DNA from: JACVRW01 sp963846505
Lineage (GTDB): Bacteria; Actinomycetota; Thermoleophilia; Solirubrobacterales; Thermoleophilaceae
Direction: 5' to 3'
NCBI GenBank assembly: GCA_963846505.1
Contig: CAWJWD010000001.1
Coordinates: forward strand, 62,001 to 126,000
Length of the DNA stretch: 64,000 nt
The notes under the pieces were generated by a model. That model was not told where the DNA came from. It was given only the letters and a program-made list of their open reading frames with translations, and searched no databases. Position 1 is the stretch's first letter; the number at the start of each line of letters is the position of its first letter. Both the position numbers and the translations under genes were made by a program. Below are positions 35,651-44,545 of the stretch, one piece after another.

Positions 35651-35837
35651 TATCCCACCCAGAGAGGAGCGGACTGCACAATCTCAGTGAACTCGGGCCT
35701 GAGAGGTGCGTTTCGCCCTCACTCCCGGCAATCCCCTCTAGATTAACTTTTGACACGAGATCCACCAGATGCCCAAGGGAAAGAGACGTGGAGTTCAGCA
35801 CAGATGCCATCTCTTGGAGAGACTCACCATCTCATAG
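35651..35837 (+). pseudogene. Decayed family A gene, C-terminal remnant
   Basis: CCCACCCAGAGAG and TGCACAATCTCAG near 35655-35690 follow the VTCTIS region of A4; AGATTAACTTTTGAC and the final AGACTCACCATCTCATAG (encoding RLTIS, stop 35835-35837) match the family's end. The frame is interrupted and nothing of the N-terminal half remains. Confidence 0.7.
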
Positions 35838-35944
35838 CTCTGCCACGCCAGGTCCGGGGCCGGCACACCGGGTCCCAGCCTGGCGCACACCATTGTTTCA
35901 TCAGCGAAACGGGTCGGGGCCGCCGCCGCCCTTCTCGACCACCA

Positions 35945-38900
35945 TCACGTACTGGCAGTGGCTGCCCCTGGAACGCCTCCAGCACCAGCTCGAACATCCG
36001 CCCGCAACGGCGGGACGAGCCGAGTTCCCAGTACCGGCAAGTTGACGAAGCCCTCGACGCTGGCGTAGAGCAGGCCGACCTTGGGCATCGACTCGACGCT
36101 CGCGACGACGATCGACCTCGGGACCCAGTCGGGATCGAACTTTTGGTTGAAGTCACGCAGCGACTTGATCTGGAAGTATGGATTGAGAACCTCGGCAACC
36201 CTCTTGAGCACACGCTGAGGCAGCGAAAGGCGCGCAGCGCCGTCGAACAGCCGCCCCCAGGCCGCGAAGTTCATCGACAGCCGCTTGAACCCACGCTCCC
36301 CCAGCGCGAGCGCCGCGTTGGCGATCAGGTACTCCGTCATCCCGTTCGGCGCATCGGGGTCGCGCTGCATCAAGTCCAACGACCAGCCCGGCTCCTCGCC
36401 AAAGCACGGCACGAGCCGCAGGAAGCCCAGCGGCCGCCCGTCCACGCCCGTGGCCACGGCCAGCAGGAAGTCCGGGTTCTCTCCCCGTACCCCGCCACCG
36501 AGCTCCATCGTGAACCCTCGCTCCGGCGACTTGCCTCGCCAGCGCGCGCGGATCTCGTTCAGCTGCGCGCACAGCTGCGGCGACGCGTCCGTCTCGCGCA
36601 TGAGCCGGAAGCTGCAGCGCTTGTCGACGCGCTTGACCGCCGACCGCACGCTCTTCATCGCGGAGCCTGCGAGCGTGAAGCGATCGCAAGGGATGATCGC
36701 CTCGTCGCCGAGGTAGACCTCGCGAAAGCCGCGCTCGCGGTAGAGCGGCATGTCCCCCTCGCGCACCGCGAGGAACGCCGTCTGCCAGCCGCGCTCGCGA
36801 CAGTAGGCGAGGAACTCGTCCAGCACGCGCGCCTCGGAGCCCGGCGCCCCGATTGGGTCCGCGGCCACCAGTGCATAGCCGCTGATGTAGGTGAAGGCGA
36901 CCATCGCGTCCCCGGCAGCCGAGAAGAAGTAGCTCTTGTCCGAGCGCAGCGCGAAGTAGTCCAGCGTGTCCCAGCCATACGCGCGCACGAGCGCACGCGC
37001 GCGCGAGCGATCGGACTCGGACGGTGCGCCGCTGTAGCGCACGGCGCGGAACACGAGCACGCACAGCACCGACAGTCCGGCGATCCCCAGCGCCAGCAGC
37101 GCCGCCGGGAAGAACTCGGAGAAGAACCGCCCCGTGTACGTGTACGGGCCGTCGACACCCACCAGTCCGAGCACGATCGTCTCGAGCACGCCGAAGAAGG
37201 ACAGGCTCTCCTCCACGTGCTCGCTCTCCAGCAGCAGCGTGCCGAACCCGAACACGCCCACCAAGCCCGCGTAGAGCGGCACGAAGCGAGCGACGTCCAG
37301 CAGCGACCCCGGGTCCGGCCGGGCCGGGAACGCATCCCGGTTCCACAGCAACGCCACCACCATCGCGATCGAGTACACCGCGACGATCGGCGCCGGTCCC
37401 TTCACCACGTGCGCGATCGCGGCGATCGCGAAGAAGACGACCGCCGCCTCCCACGCCCGCCGCTTGCCGCGGCGTAGTTGCCCGGCGATCAGGACCAGGA
37501 GCAACCCGAGCACGACGGACACCACGTGTCCGGTCACCTGGCCGGTCAGATCCTCGAGCAGCCTGCTGATCCCCAGCCGGCCGTGCAGCGCCGGGAGCAA
37601 GGCCAGCAGATACACGAGCCCGCCGAGCGCGGTCAGCCAGCCGAGCACCTTCGCCGTCGTCGGCTTGGGAATCGCCCGCGCGGCCTCCGGAGAGGGGGCA
37701 GCGACCGCCTGCTGGACCTCCGGCGAGGCCTCCGCCGGCACGGGCGGCGGCGAGGCCATGTCCGCGGCGGTCGGCACGCCGTCCGACGACAAGCCGCGCA
37801 TGGTCGCGCGCGGCGCCGTGCCCGGCTCGGGCCGCATCGTCGGGAACAGGATCACGTCGCGGATCGCCGGCGCGCCGGCGATCAGCATCACCAGCCGGTC
37901 GAGCCCAATGCCGAGCCCGCCCGTCGGCGGCAAGCCGAACTCGAGCGCGCGGATGTAGTCCTCGTCGACGTCCTCGGCCTCCTCGTCGCCGGCCGCCTTG
38001 GCCGCCGCCTCGAGCTCGAAGCGCGCGCGCTGGTCGACCGGGTCGTTGAGTTCGCTGTAGGCGTTGGCGAGCTCGCGCCCCGCCACCACGGCCTCGAAGC
38101 GCTCGGTCATCGTGTCGTCGTCGCGGTGCGTGCGCGCCAGCGGCGAGACCTCACGCGGGTAGTCGTAGACGAACGTCGGCTCGACCAGCGTGCCCTCGCC
38201 GGTCTCGTCGTAGACCTCGGACATCAGCCGACCGGCGCCCCAGCCCGACTCGTAGTGGATCCCGAGCCGATCGCAGACCGCCCGCGCCTCGTCGATCGGC
38301 ATCGACGGGTGCATCTTCGCGCCGGTCTTCTCCTCGACCAGGTCGGCCATCGTGATGCGGCGCCACGGCGGCTTCAGGTCCACCGGCTGCCCGGCGATCT
38401 CGATCATCGTCGTGCCGTTCGCGGCGAGCGCCGCCTCGGAGGCGATCGTCTCGACCAAGTCCATCATGTCGTGGTAGTCGCCCAGCGCCTGGTAGGCCTC
38501 GAGCAGCGTGAACTCGGGGTTGTGGCGGGTGTCCAGACCCTCGTTGCGAAACACGCGGCCGACCTCGAACACGCGCTCGAAGCCGCCGACCACCAGCCGC
38601 TTCAGGTACAGCTCGAGCGCGATGCGCAGGTACATGTCGATGTCGAGCGCGTTGTGGTGGGTGATGAACGGCCGGGCCGCGGCACCCCCGGCGGCCACGT
38701 CGAGCACCGGCGTCTCGACCTCGACGAAGCCGTGCTCGGCCAGCGTTCGCCGCACCGAGGCCATCACCGCGGTGCGCACGTCGAACACGCGACGCGTCTC
38801 CGGGTTGACGATCAGGTCCAGGTAGCGCTCGCGCAACCGGGTGTCGACGTCGGTCAGGCCACGGTGCTTGTCCGGCAGCGCCCGCAGCGACTTGGACAGC

Positions 38901-39346
38901 AGTCGCACCTCGGTCGCTTGCACGGACAACTCGCCCGTGCGAGTCGTCATGACCCTGCCGGCCGCGCCGACCCAGTCGCCGCGGTCGAGCCGCTCGACGT
39001 CGCGGAAGCCGTCCTCGCCGATCGCCTCGCGCGAGACCAGCAGTTGCAGCGTGCCGGTCTGGTCCTTCAGGTTCGCGAACAGCAGCCCGCCGTGGCGCCG
39101 GATCAGCATCAGCCGACCGGCGACGCGAACGTCCGTCTCGCTAACCGTGTCGGGGGCGAGCGAGCCGAACTGGTCGCGAACCTCGGCAGCCGTGTGGTCG
39201 CGGTCGTAGGTGACCGGGTATGGCTCGATCCCGCGCTCGCGCAGACCGTCGAGCTTGGCCAGACGGTGGGCGCGCTCGGCCGCGACGAAGTCCTTGCCCG
39301 GCTTCGGTCCCTCCCCTGCCTCGGCCTCCGCGCCGTCCTCGCTCAC
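35945..39346 (-). CDS. lysS: Lysyl-tRNA synthetase fused to an MprF-like lysyl-phosphatidylglycerol synthase half
   Basis: 1133 aa, GTG at 39346 after GAGAGG. Residues 1-510 are a complete class II LysRS: an OB-fold domain (VRVAGRLMLIRRHGG, FANLKDQTGTLQLL), motif 2 FRNEGLDTRHNPEFTLLEAY and motif 3 GGLGIGLDRLVMLIAG. After a Pro/Ala linker come six or seven membrane helices (about 550-790) and a DUF2156 transferase domain (YFFSAAGDAMVAFTYISGYA, WSLDLMQRDPDAPNGMTEYL). Mycobacterial LysX has the same two halves in the opposite order. Expected roles: charging tRNA-Lys and adding lysine to phosphatidylglycerol, giving resistance to cationic peptides. Whether it is the only LysRS is unknown. Confidence 0.88.
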   Translation of the reverse strand: MSEDGAEAEAGEGPKPGKDFVAAERAHRLAKLDGLRERGIEPYPVTYDRDHTAAEVRDQFGSLAPDTVSETDVRVAGRLMLIRRHGGLLFANLKDQTGTLQLLVSREAIGEDGFRDVERLDRGDWVGAAGRVMTTRTGELSVQATEVRLLSKSLRALPDKHRGLTDVDTRLRERYLDLIVNPETRRVFDVRTAVMASVRRTLAEHGFVEVETPVLDVAAGGAAARPFITHHNALDIDMYLRIALELYLKRLVVGGFERVFEVGRVFRNEGLDTRHNPEFTLLEAYQALGDYHDMMDLVETIASEAALAANGTTMIEIAGQPVDLKPPWRRITMADLVEEKTGAKMHPSMPIDEARAVCDRLGIHYESGWGAGRLMSEVYDETGEGTLVEPTFVYDYPREVSPLARTHRDDDTMTERFEAVVAGRELANAYSELNDPVDQRARFELEAAAKAAGDEEAEDVDEDYIRALEFGLPPTGGLGIGLDRLVMLIAGAPAIRDVILFPTMRPEPGTAPRATMRGLSSDGVPTAADMASPPPVPAEASPEVQQAVAAPSPEAARAIPKPTTAKVLGWLTALGGLVYLLALLPALHGRLGISRLLEDLTGQVTGHVVSVVLGLLLVLIAGQLRRGKRRAWEAAVVFFAIAAIAHVVKGPAPIVAVYSIAMVVALLWNRDAFPARPDPGSLLDVARFVPLYAGLVGVFGFGTLLLESEHVEESLSFFGVLETIVLGLVGVDGPYTYTGRFFSEFFPAALLALGIAGLSVLCVLVFRAVRYSGAPSESDRSRARALVRAYGWDTLDYFALRSDKSYFFSAAGDAMVAFTYISGYALVAADPIGAPGSEARVLDEFLAYCRERGWQTAFLAVREGDMPLYRERGFREVYLGDEAIIPCDRFTLAGSAMKSVRSAVKRVDKRCSFRLMRETDASPQLCAQLNEIRARWRGKSPERGFTMELGGGVRGENPDFLLAVATGVDGRPLGFLRLVPCFGEEPGWSLDLMQRDPDAPNGMTEYLIANAALALGERGFKRLSMNFAAWGRLFDGAARLSLPQRVLKRVAEVLNPYFQIKSLRDFNQKFDPDWVPRSIVVASVESMPKVGLLYASVEGFVNLPVLGTRLVPPLRADVRAGAGGVPGAATAST

Positions 39347-39490
39347 ATTCGAATCCTCTCATTCACGTCATCGCAGGCGCCGCTGCCTGCCCCAGGAGCC
39401 TCTAGGGCTTCAGTTACGCGCTCCGTGGCGTTGCTCCTGCTCGAAGGGCGCGGGGTCCAGAGCCCCCAGCGTCTGCCAAGCAGAGGACGG

Positions 39491-40012
39491 CTACGGGTGG
39501 GCCTGCTCGACCAGGCTCTTCAGGCAACCCTGATACGCGCCGCTGCGCTGGGTACGAGGCTTGGAGATCGCATAGACGGCGGCGGCGACCGGTGGGGGCG
39601 CCACATTTGCGCCCTGCGCCTTGCGTAGCTGCTTGATCTGCGCGATCAGGGAGCGACGGACCGCGGCGGTGTCGCTCGCCTTGGACTGCTTGACAGCGGG
39701 AAGGTAGCGCTCGATGACGACCGCGGGCTTGGTGTCCTGACAGTCCTCCCCGCCCTTGCGCTGCGCGGGCTTGGAGATCGGGATCGGACGTGGCGCCGTG
39801 GTCGTCGGCGTCGTGCTCGAACCGCGCTCGGCCGGCGTCGTGGAGGAGCCGGTCGACGTGGTGCCGTCGGCGGCATCCGTGCTCGAGCCGGCGCTGGGCG
39901 AGGAGTCGTCGTCGCTGCACCCCCCCATGCCGACGAGCAGCGCCGACGCTGCCAGTGCCACGATCATGGCCCTCACCCGGCTCTTCGTCCGCTCGCCCCT
40001 CGTCACTCCCAC
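39491..40012 (-). CDS. Small lipoprotein of unknown function
   Basis: 173 aa, GTG at 40012. Signal peptide with a hydrophobic run and lipobox VGMGGC near residue 32, then a Ser/Thr-rich linker (SSTDAADGTTSTGSSTTP) and a basic helical end with two cysteines (GGEDCQDTKPAVVIERYLP; AYQGCLKSLVEQ). No domain recognised. It lies between the LysRS fusion and the divergent permease gene. The 144 bp on its downstream side hold nothing that I recognise. Confidence 0.7.
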   Translation of the reverse strand: MGVTRGERTKSRVRAMIVALAASALLVGMGGCSDDDSSPSAGSSTDAADGTTSTGSSTTPAERGSSTTPTTTAPRPIPISKPAQRKGGEDCQDTKPAVVIERYLPAVKQSKASDTAAVRRSLIAQIKQLRKAQGANVAPPPVAAAVYAISKPRTQRSGAYQGCLKSLVEQAHP

Positions 40013-40127
40013 ACCCTCACCCCTTCGGCCAGTCCGCCATCGACAGCGCCATCATCGAGAGACGATAGCGTTTACGAGTCTGCCGCTCGACGGAAGCGGC
40101 ATCCGCCCCCCGCTCTAGGGTTCGCGC

Positions 40128-41597
40128 GTGGCTTCGCCCTCAGCCCCACCCACGCAGGACCGCCTCGAGACGATCCTCGGCCAGGCCGAGCGGGACCGCT
40201 CTCGGCTCGACTCCGCGGCCATGGGACCCTTCAGCCTCACGACGCTGGGGATCGCAAGCGTCGTCGGCGCCGGCATCTTCGTGACCACCGGCGCGGCAGC
40301 GGCCGAATACGCCGGCCCGGGCGTCGTGATCGCGTTCGTGCTCGCCGGGGTCGGAGCCGCGCTGACCGCGCTCTGCTACGCCGAGCTCGCCGCGATGATC
40401 CCGATCGCCGGCAGCACCTACTCGTACGCCTATGCCGCCTTCGGCGTCTTCCTCGCGTGGTTCATCGGCTGGGACCTGCTGCTCGAGTACCTGTTCGCCG
40501 CCTCGACGGTCGCTGTCGGCTGGGCCGGCTACTTCGTCAGCTTCCTCGGCAGCCTCGGCATCCACGTCCCCCACGACCTGGCGAACCCGCCCTTCGGCGA
40601 CGACGCGGGCGTGGTCAACATCCCGGCGCTCGGCGTCGTCGCGGCCACCACCGCCCTGCTGATCATCGGCACGCGGCAGTCGGCCAACGCCAACAACGCG
40701 ATCGTGGTGCTGAAGATCGCGGTCCTGCTGCTGGTCGTGATCGTCGGCGCCTTCAACGTCGACACCGCCAACTGGCACCCGTTCGTGCCCGCCAACGAGG
40801 GCGGCTTCGGGGACTTCGGCGCCAGCGGCGTGGTGCGGGCGGCCGGGGTCGTGTTCTTCGCCTTCGTCGGCTTCGACGCCGTCTCGACCGCGGCCGGCGA
40901 GGCGCGCAACCCACAGCGCACTGTCCCGATCGGGCTGCTCGGCACGGTCGCGATCTCGACGCTCCTCTACGTCGGCATCGGCCTGGTGCTGACCGGGATG
41001 GTGCCCTACAGCGCCCTGAACGTCTCCGACCCGATCTCGAAGGCGCTCGAGGAGGTCGGACCCGACGTGGCCTGGCTCGACAACGCCGTCGACGTCGCGG
41101 CGGTGGTGGGCCTCTTCTCGACGGTCCTGGTGACCTTCTACGGACAGACGCGCATCCTCATGCGCATGTCGGCCGACGGCATGCTCCCCCCGATCTTCAA
41201 CCGCGTCAGCCCGCGCTACAAGACGCCGGTCTTCACCACCGTGGTCTGCGGCGTCGCCGGCGGAGTCGTCGCCGCGCTGGTGCCGATCGACGTGCTCGGC
41301 CAGCTCGTCTCGATCGGAACGCTGCTGGCCTTCCTGCTCGTATGCGCCGGCGTGATGGTGCTGCGGCGCACGCACCCCGACGTCGAGCGGCCCTTCCGCG
41401 TGCCGCACGTCTGGGTGGTGGCGCCGCTGGGGATCCTCAGTGCCCTGGCGCTGATGGCGATGCTGCCGTTGAACACCTGGATCCGGCTGGTGGTGTGGCT
41501 GGTGATCGGGCTGGCGATCTTCTTCACGTACGCGCGCTCGCACACGAAGGAAAAGTTCGCGCGGCTGTCGGCCGATACCCAGCCGGACTCGGCATAG
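40128..41597 (+). CDS. APC-family amino-acid permease (cationic amino acid transporter type)
   Basis: 489 aa, GTG at 40128. About 12 membrane helices. The APC signature SLTTLGIASVVGAGIFVTTG lies in helix 1, followed by AALTALCYAELAAMIPIAGS (helix 2) and VFFAFVGFDAVSTAAGEARN (helix 6 and the loop behind it), as in the YfnA/CAT group. Predicted role: proton-coupled uptake of amino acids, plausibly basic ones. Convergent with B3, with 17 bp between their stops. Confidence 0.9.
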   Translation: MASPSAPPTQDRLETILGQAERDRSRLDSAAMGPFSLTTLGIASVVGAGIFVTTGAAAAEYAGPGVVIAFVLAGVGAALTALCYAELAAMIPIAGSTYSYAYAAFGVFLAWFIGWDLLLEYLFAASTVAVGWAGYFVSFLGSLGIHVPHDLANPPFGDDAGVVNIPALGVVAATTALLIIGTRQSANANNAIVVLKIAVLLLVVIVGAFNVDTANWHPFVPANEGGFGDFGASGVVRAAGVVFFAFVGFDAVSTAAGEARNPQRTVPIGLLGTVAISTLLYVGIGLVLTGMVPYSALNVSDPISKALEEVGPDVAWLDNAVDVAAVVGLFSTVLVTFYGQTRILMRMSADGMLPPIFNRVSPRYKTPVFTTVVCGVAGGVVAALVPIDVLGQLVSIGTLLAFLLVCAGVMVLRRTHPDVERPFRVPHVWVVAPLGILSALALMAMLPLNTWIRLVVWLVIGLAIFFTYARSHTKEKFARLSADTQPDSA

Positions 41598-41614
41598 CGC
41601 CGTATCGCCAGTTA

Positions 41615-44486
41615 CTACCTGCGCCCTCGGCAAGGCGTCGCAAGAGTGAGCCTTTGTCGTAGGGACTTGCGGTTCTGACCGTCGATGGTGCTCAACGCGA
41701 CCTGCTTGCGCCGGCATACGTTGGCATTGGAAACAGTGAGGATGCCGTTGCTGCCGCCGTTGATGCGCAGATCGAAGCGAGTGACCGGCGCGTCGGGAAT
41801 CGCGGCGAAGGTGCTCACGAGATGGTCCCCGGACACCTTGCTGGTGCCCTTGAGGTTGAGCTTGAGCTGGTTCTCGCCGCGAAGGGGGATCACGAGCATC
41901 GGCAGGGTGCGGATGCGCCGTCCGGACCGCGGATCGATGCGTACGTTCTTCACGAAGTACACGGGACCGCGCAGCGGCCGATTGAGGATCGGCGTGACGG
42001 CCTTGGCCTGTCCGACGATCGATCCCTTGGGACAGATGGGATCGACCTTGATCCCGTCCTCGAACTCGCACAGAGCCTGGGCGTTGTCCGGGTCGAGCGC
42101 AAGCGACAACGGCAGGCGAACCGACACCCGCTTCAGGTTCGCGTCTCCCGGCCGCTGGACCAGCGTCGCCTTGACGCCGGGGTGCTTGCCGTCGGTCGTC
42201 TGACCCTTGCCGGTCAGGGCGAGCTTCAGCTTCGGCCCCAGCGGAAGGGCGGCGCAGTTGCCGACCCCGAACGGCGAGATCCTGGTCGCCAACGACCCCT
42301 GCGGAGAGTGGAATGCCGCCAGGATCGACTTGGTCGCACACGAGGTCGGGTTCAGGACGAAGTCCTTCCGAGCCGCCTCCACGTGCAGGATCCTCATGCG
42401 GATCGGGACGCCCTTGAGGATCGTCGGCAGCGGATCGCTCACGACGTCGACGTGCGCGTCCACGGGATCGACCAAGAGCTGCTGGCGTACCACGACCATT
42501 CCGAGATCGAACGGTCCCGCCTTCGCCCGCACGGCGACGGCAAGGCCGAACGGTCCGCGCTTGTAGGGCCCCGTCAGATAGACGCCGCCCTGGACGAAGA
42601 ACGGATTCGTCCCGGGACCCGCACCGACGGTCGCCGTCCCGACACGCGACCCCTCCGGGCAGTTGCCGACGCTTGCTGCCGCTTCGGCGCAGAGCGGTAT
42701 GCCCCTTAGCTTGGCCAGCAGTCCCGTGGGCAGCCGGACCGACACGCCATCGATCACCTGCGTGCGATCGGGGCGTTCCGCCCGCAAGACGAAGCTCGTA
42801 TGGCGCCCCGCGAAGTTCTCGGTCACGCCGGCGCTCGAGGTCGGGGTCAGGCCTTGCGCTCCAGGACACTCCGTGGTCAGCTTCCCGGTACGGGTGACAA
42901 CCGCGCCAGACCAGGACTCGAGCTGGGCGGTCACACTCTTGTCGCCGCACTCGAACGGCGTGGCCAACGGCGCCCGAGGGCCGCCCTTGAGCCGCAGAGT
43001 GATCTTGTCCACCGGGACCTGCGGATTGTTGTCGAAGGTCGTCTCGATCCGCCCGGTGGTGGGATCGATCCTGATCGCACCCGGGAGCTTGACCCGCACG
43101 CCTCGCTCTTCGCTCGTCAGGGCGATGAACATGCGGAACATCCGTCCGGACAGCGGATCGTCCGAGGCTTGAGAGCCGACGTACACGCCGCCGGTGAGCG
43201 TCTCCTTCAGCAACGGGGTGCGAGCCTCGACCGTCCCGATCTTCGACGCTTCCGGACAGCGAACGTCGAGCAGCGTTCCCACGCTGCTCTCCGGATCCGA
43301 GCAACCCGCAAGTCCATCGGCCGAGCTCGGCGAGACGGACCAGCCCTCCGGCAACGTCACGGTCGCGCGCTTCAAGTGGCCGGTGGCCAGGCCCGTCGGA
43401 TTCGCCAGTCCGTCCTGCGGGAACGCGAGATCGACGGTCAGTCCCGCCGGAGAGTCGGTCCTCGTACCGTCGGCATGGACCTTGAACGAGGGATCGAAAG
43501 GGACCTGCCCGCACCCATCCGGACCTTGTGGAGCTCCCCACTCGGCCGGAGGCAGTGGAAAGCCCGGGGGCAGGTGACTCATGAAGCTCTCTTCGTCCGG
43601 GAGGCTTTGCACGTTCCAAGACTCGACACGCAGTCGCGTCATCAGCCCTACGCCGGGCGTCGTACACGCAGTTGGATTCGTCAAGAATCCCTCGGGCTTG
43701 ATCCTCGCGGGGTTCGGCGCGTTCCATGGTGCGATCAACTTGATGAATGGATTGAGGTCGCACACCGGCAACGCGTCGCCCTCGGGGAACGTGGTGCCGC
43801 CCGCGGGATTCGCGAAGGCCAAACAGCGCTGGACGTCATGGCTCGAATCGGCAGGAACCCCCCACAGCGTCACCGCGCTCCCGAGGACGGACTTGGCCTG
43901 ATTCGCGTTGCGGACCATCACGCTCACGCCGTAGTCGCCATCGCTGCGCAACGACGTGTCGAGAATGGCCTTTTGATCGTTGAAGGTGAACCCAAACTGG
44001 GCGGGCATCCCAGGCGGCGGCTCAAGATTGAACACGGGGCTGACGAACCGCTGTACCGAACCGTCCGTGAGCGCGATCGTCACATCAGCGATTCCCACGA
44101 TGGTATTGATCGCACAGAACTTGTTTTGATCAAACGCTCCACCGCTCACGGCCTCAAACGCCTGCTTGTTGCTGGGGATGCTCAACGTCTTCGGACACGC
44201 CGGCATCGCCGTGGGGTCACCGACGAGGCCAGGGGGAAGATCGACTCGAGCGTTGCGCAGGTCCCCCCCCTCGGCCTCTACGAGGCCATCCCTTGCGACG
44301 CGATTCAGCTGGAAGGTCACCGACGCCGAGTCGGGATGGCCGGCCGCCTGCGTAAACGCTCCACCGGCGCTGTTGGACACAGCCCCATCGAGGGCCGCAA
44401 CACCGAAGGCGCCGTGAGCCGGACCGGCACCAAGTGCACACAGTCCTCCCAGCGTCAATGCCACCGCCAAACAGAATCCGTTTCAT
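41615..44486 (-). CDS. Large secreted surface protein B3 (family B), frameshift in signal peptide
   Basis: About 956 aa after correction. The long frame is intact from TTG at 44470, but that start gives a signal peptide without basic residues. Removing one T from the TTT at 44471-44469 joins it to an ATG at 44486 and gives MKRILLAVALTLGGLC to GPAHG, a standard signal peptide. The mature part has the family motifs: FTQAAGHPDSASVTFQLN, VDLPPGLVGDPTAMPACP, LTGPYKRGPFGLAVAVRA, AGPFDLGMVVVRQQLLVDP, FVLNPTSCA, and the tail ANVCRRKQV to TPCRGRR. Closest to B4. Begins 59 bp after C3, in the same operon. Confidence 0.84.
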
Positions 44487-44545
44487 CCCCAGCCCCTGCG
44501 ATAGCGTGTTTGGTAGGAACCTCGCGTTGGGGTCGTAGAGGGAGT

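Noticed and set aside
35750..39628. Long plus-strand open frames (575 and 716 codons) opposite the LysRS-MprF gene
   Set aside because: They are antisense to a protein with complete class II synthetase motifs; their translations are Arg/His/Gln-rich with no domain, typical of GC-rich shadow frames.
40140..43763. 1207-codon minus-strand frame covering the permease and part of B3
   Set aside because: It crosses two well-supported genes in other frames and has low-complexity Arg/Asp/His composition.
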